Source of the DNA: Leptospira bandrabouensis
GTDB taxonomy: Bacteria > Spirochaetota > Leptospiria > Leptospirales > Leptospiraceae
Length of the DNA: 64,000 nucleotides
Direction of reading: 5' to 3'
NCBI RefSeq assembly: GCF_004770905.1
Contig: NZ_RQHT01000014.1
Location: forward strand, 496,001-560,000
The notes under the pieces are model-generated. The model saw only the letters and a program-made list of their open reading frames with translations. It was not told the DNA's origin and did no database searches. The first letter of the stretch is position 1; the number at the start of each line of letters is the position of its first letter. Of this stretch, positions 61,919 through 64,000 are shown piece by piece. The position numbers and the translations under genes were made by a program.

Positions 61919-63671
61919 TCCAACTTATCTGTTCCTAACCCAAAGGGAGAAACGTTACCAAAACAAAATCCAATTCCTTTCGCAAAAACTTAAAAAAGTT
62001 TCTGTATTTAGGTTTATCACTTTTTTCTCTTTTGTAGCAGCACTTCTATTTTGTTATCTGAGCCACCAAACTTGGAAAGAGTATGTATATTCACTTTTCA
62101 TTCTTTTGCCTTTTCTATATTTAGTTCAGTTATATTCTAAACGCAAAATTCAAATCCAATATGCCAAAAAAACAAACTCATTGATTTTAGAAGAGCTGGC
62201 AAAACTCCGTGGTGAGTTTAAAAAAATCAAAACACGAGAAATTTGGGAGTATCCTGAAAGTGTCAGAAACCATCCCCTTTCGATTGATTTGGATCTTTGC
62301 ACCAAACAAGGATTTTTGGGGATTTATGATACTACCATCACGGAAGTGGGATTTCAGACCTACCTCAAACGTTTTTTACAAGAACCCATCGAAGATCCAA
62401 AACTCCAATCCCGTGCCGAGGAAGTTCGAGACATTCTAAATAAAAATTCCACTTATGCCTACCATCTCCTGCGTAAGTTTTTAGTACCGGATACAGAACC
62501 TAACGAAAAAGTATCATTACCGCCAGTACAGAAGGAAGATTCCTTTTGGAAAAAAAGAAGGTTTTTAAAGGTTTTTTTCCCTATTTGGGGAGTATTTTCT
62601 CCGATTTATTTGGTTCTCGGATTGTTATTTGACTTACCCCTCCTCCCACTCTTTCTACTTGGGAATGGAATTTTGTTTGTGAGTTATCGCCGTGATTCCT
62701 TAAAACAATGGAAAGAGATTAAGGCACTATCTTCTGGTGCTACCCGGTTTCAAAAAACTTTTATTTATTTGGCAAAAGAAAGAAAAACCACCAAACAAAT
62801 GATAGGTCAAATTTCCTCACTCGGTGATTCCTCCGAGTTACTCATTTCTCCCTTACCCCATCTGATATTAAATCTTTTATGTTTGTGGGATCTTTGGAAA
62901 ATAAAATCCCTAGAAAAATGGAAAAATAAATTTGCAAATCTTTGGAATGATCTTCAAATTCAAATTTTAAAAACAGATTCCTTACTTCCTTTTGTGAATT
63001 TTGGTTTTTTGTTTCCAGAAGCTCGTTTTGCAGAACTCGCTCCACAAGGAACTATTAGTGCCGATAGTTTAGTCCATCCTCTCCTTCCAAAGTCAAGCCG
63101 AGTGTTTAATCCTCTCACCCCAATGGAACCGGGAGATCTAATGATTGTTACTGGGTCTAATATGAGTGGTAAAACTACTTACCTTAGATCTATAGCCATG
63201 TCTTTGTTACTTGCAGGTTCTGGAGCGCCAGTGCTCGGCTCTAATTTTAAATTTCCAAAATTTAAAATTCATACATTGATTCGTTCTCAAGATTCAATGG
63301 AGGACGGAGTTTCTTTTTTTTACAGCGAAGTAAGAAGATTGTCTTCGATCATCCAAACAGCAGAACATTCCGACCAAGTCCCCGTTTTATTTTTAGATGA
63401 AATTCTAAAAGGAACCAATTCTAAAGAACGTTATATTGCAACGAGAGAGATACTTTCTGTCTTAAGGGAAAAACAAACCATTGTATTTTTAACTACACAT
63501 GATTTGAAACTGGCAGAAATTTCTTGGGCCAAAAGATTTCATTTCACTGAATTAGAAGTAGGTGGCCAAATGGATTTTGATTACAAAATTCGAAATGGGG
63601 TCTCCGGTTCCACAAACGCACTAAAAATTCTAAAAAAAGAAGGGATTCCGATTCGAAACGAAGAGGAGTAA
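61854..63671 (+). CDS. Membrane-associated MutS-like ATPase
   Basis: 605 residues starting at GTG (61854) with AGGAAG ahead at suitable spacing. The C-terminal MutS ATPase has Walker A 'VTGSNMSGKTTYLRS', 'MEDGVSFFYSEVRRL', Walker B 'PVLFLDEILKGTNSKER' and 'TTHDLKLAEIS'. The N-terminal part lacks MutS domains I and II and instead shows hydrophobic segments at about 50-95 and 240-280, so it is unlikely to be a mismatch-repair MutS. Related membrane MutS proteins are found in other bacteria and are uncharacterised. Confidence 0.85.
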   Translation: MFLTLRFLAGKKKITNDLFSTNPTYLFLTQREKRYQNKIQFLSQKLKKVSVFRFITFFSFVAALLFCYLSHQTWKEYVYSLFILLPFLYLVQLYSKRKIQIQYAKKTNSLILEELAKLRGEFKKIKTREIWEYPESVRNHPLSIDLDLCTKQGFLGIYDTTITEVGFQTYLKRFLQEPIEDPKLQSRAEEVRDILNKNSTYAYHLLRKFLVPDTEPNEKVSLPPVQKEDSFWKKRRFLKVFFPIWGVFSPIYLVLGLLFDLPLLPLFLLGNGILFVSYRRDSLKQWKEIKALSSGATRFQKTFIYLAKERKTTKQMIGQISSLGDSSELLISPLPHLILNLLCLWDLWKIKSLEKWKNKFANLWNDLQIQILKTDSLLPFVNFGFLFPEARFAELAPQGTISADSLVHPLLPKSSRVFNPLTPMEPGDLMIVTGSNMSGKTTYLRSIAMSLLLAGSGAPVLGSNFKFPKFKIHTLIRSQDSMEDGVSFFYSEVRRLSSIIQTAEHSDQVPVLFLDEILKGTNSKERYIATREILSVLREKQTIVFLTTHDLKLAEISWAKRFHFTELEVGGQMDFDYKIRNGVSGSTNALKILKKEGIPIRNEEE

Positions 63672-63719
63672 AGGTTTTGGTTTAAAAACTATCAACCAAA
63701 GAAACTTTACTAAACTAGA

Positions 63720-64000
63720 TTATTCGTCCGTTTTCCCTTCCTCATCTTTTCCACCAAACAGAGATTTAATTCCTCTCCAACCTTTTTGTACTCCGCCTGT
63801 AACATTATCCACGGCTTTGTTTACATATTCAGACATGGCAGATCCTGCAATTCCACCAACTGCAGCACCAGCAGGACTTGCTAAAAAAATTGTTCCTGCA
63901 TAAACAGAACCAAGCCAAATAGGATCGATAAATGGCGTTGAAACTCCGTATGTTCCTCGATAAATAATAGGAAGTTTTAAGGCTCTTCCGGCAACTCCAG
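63720..64000 (-). CDS. C-terminal part of an unidentified gene running off the right edge
   Basis: The minus-strand frame is open from 64000 to a TAA at 63722-63720, giving about 93 residues. It reads 'YRGTYGVSTPFIDPIWLGSV', then a Gly/Ala-rich hydrophobic segment ('LASPAGAAVGGIAGSAM'), and ends in a charged tail 'DEEGKTDE'. The start is off the window. The Gly/Ala-rich segment is probably membrane-associated. No family is recognised. It is convergent with the MutS-like gene. Confidence 0.65.
   Translation of the reverse strand, partial: GVAGRALKLPIIYRGTYGVSTPFIDPIWLGSVYAGTIFLASPAGAAVGGIAGSAMSEYVNKAVDNVTGGVQKGWRGIKSLFGGKDEEGKTDE

Overview
The window reads as chromosome from a Leptospira species or close relative, probably of the saprophytic type. 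This is inferred from low GC, many short-signal lipoproteins, LpxA/GalE envelope genes, a CreBCD regulon, several c-type cytochromes and small dispersed intergenic repeats. I could not run a database search, so the genus is an inference. No tRNA, rRNA, CRISPR array, insertion sequence or prophage was seen.

Region 1 (1-10000): a terminator for a gene entering from the left, then ggt-creB-creC-creD on the minus strand. CreB/CreC is a two-component system and CreD its likely target; a helix-phased GTGAG repeat lies just upstream of creD, and creC is interrupted by an apparent one-base frameshift in an A9 tract. A dCache chemoreceptor, two small hypothetical proteins and a DUF4349 lipoprotein follow.

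Region 2 (10000-25850): a tRNA-hydroxylation (U32) protein, then a respiratory/copper island: CopD-like and FadL-like membrane proteins, a cytochrome c'-like protein, two tandem paralogous 4-TM proteins, a bacteriohemerythrin and a nitrous oxide reductase cluster (FAS1 lipoprotein, cytochrome c, nosZ, nosB-like, nosL, nosD, nosF, nosY). Next come a small Cys/His-rich protein and a PCuAC-outer-membrane fusion. Three near-identical FNR/DNR-type sites (TTGATTTAGATCA) precede separate units, so the island looks like one low-oxygen or N-oxide regulon.

Region 3 (25850-35150): an accessory stretch with GNAT and PhyH proteins, a padR-chrA pair behind a perfect 24-bp palindrome, DinB, a second GNAT, PaiB, an FAD oxidoreductase, a DUF2079 membrane protein and lipoproteins.

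Region 4 (35148-43860): a minus-strand operon encoding a type I secretion-like machine: two 1021-residue ABC transporters, each with two N-terminal cyclic-nucleotide-binding-like domains and a degenerate C39-like domain, plus HlyD and TolC partners. A potentially structured RNA leader precedes it and no cargo gene is obvious. This is the best candidate in the window for an undescribed system.

Region 5 (43960-64000): mostly housekeeping genes: thiolase, a GT-B-like protein, an Hpt protein, lpxA-galE, a packed operon ending in recG and an M15 peptidase, gpsA, MAPEG, the arsenosugar pair ArsS/CMD with map and a hydrolase, enoyl-CoA hydratase, acyl-CoA synthetase, a membrane MutS-like ATPase, and a partial gene at the right edge.
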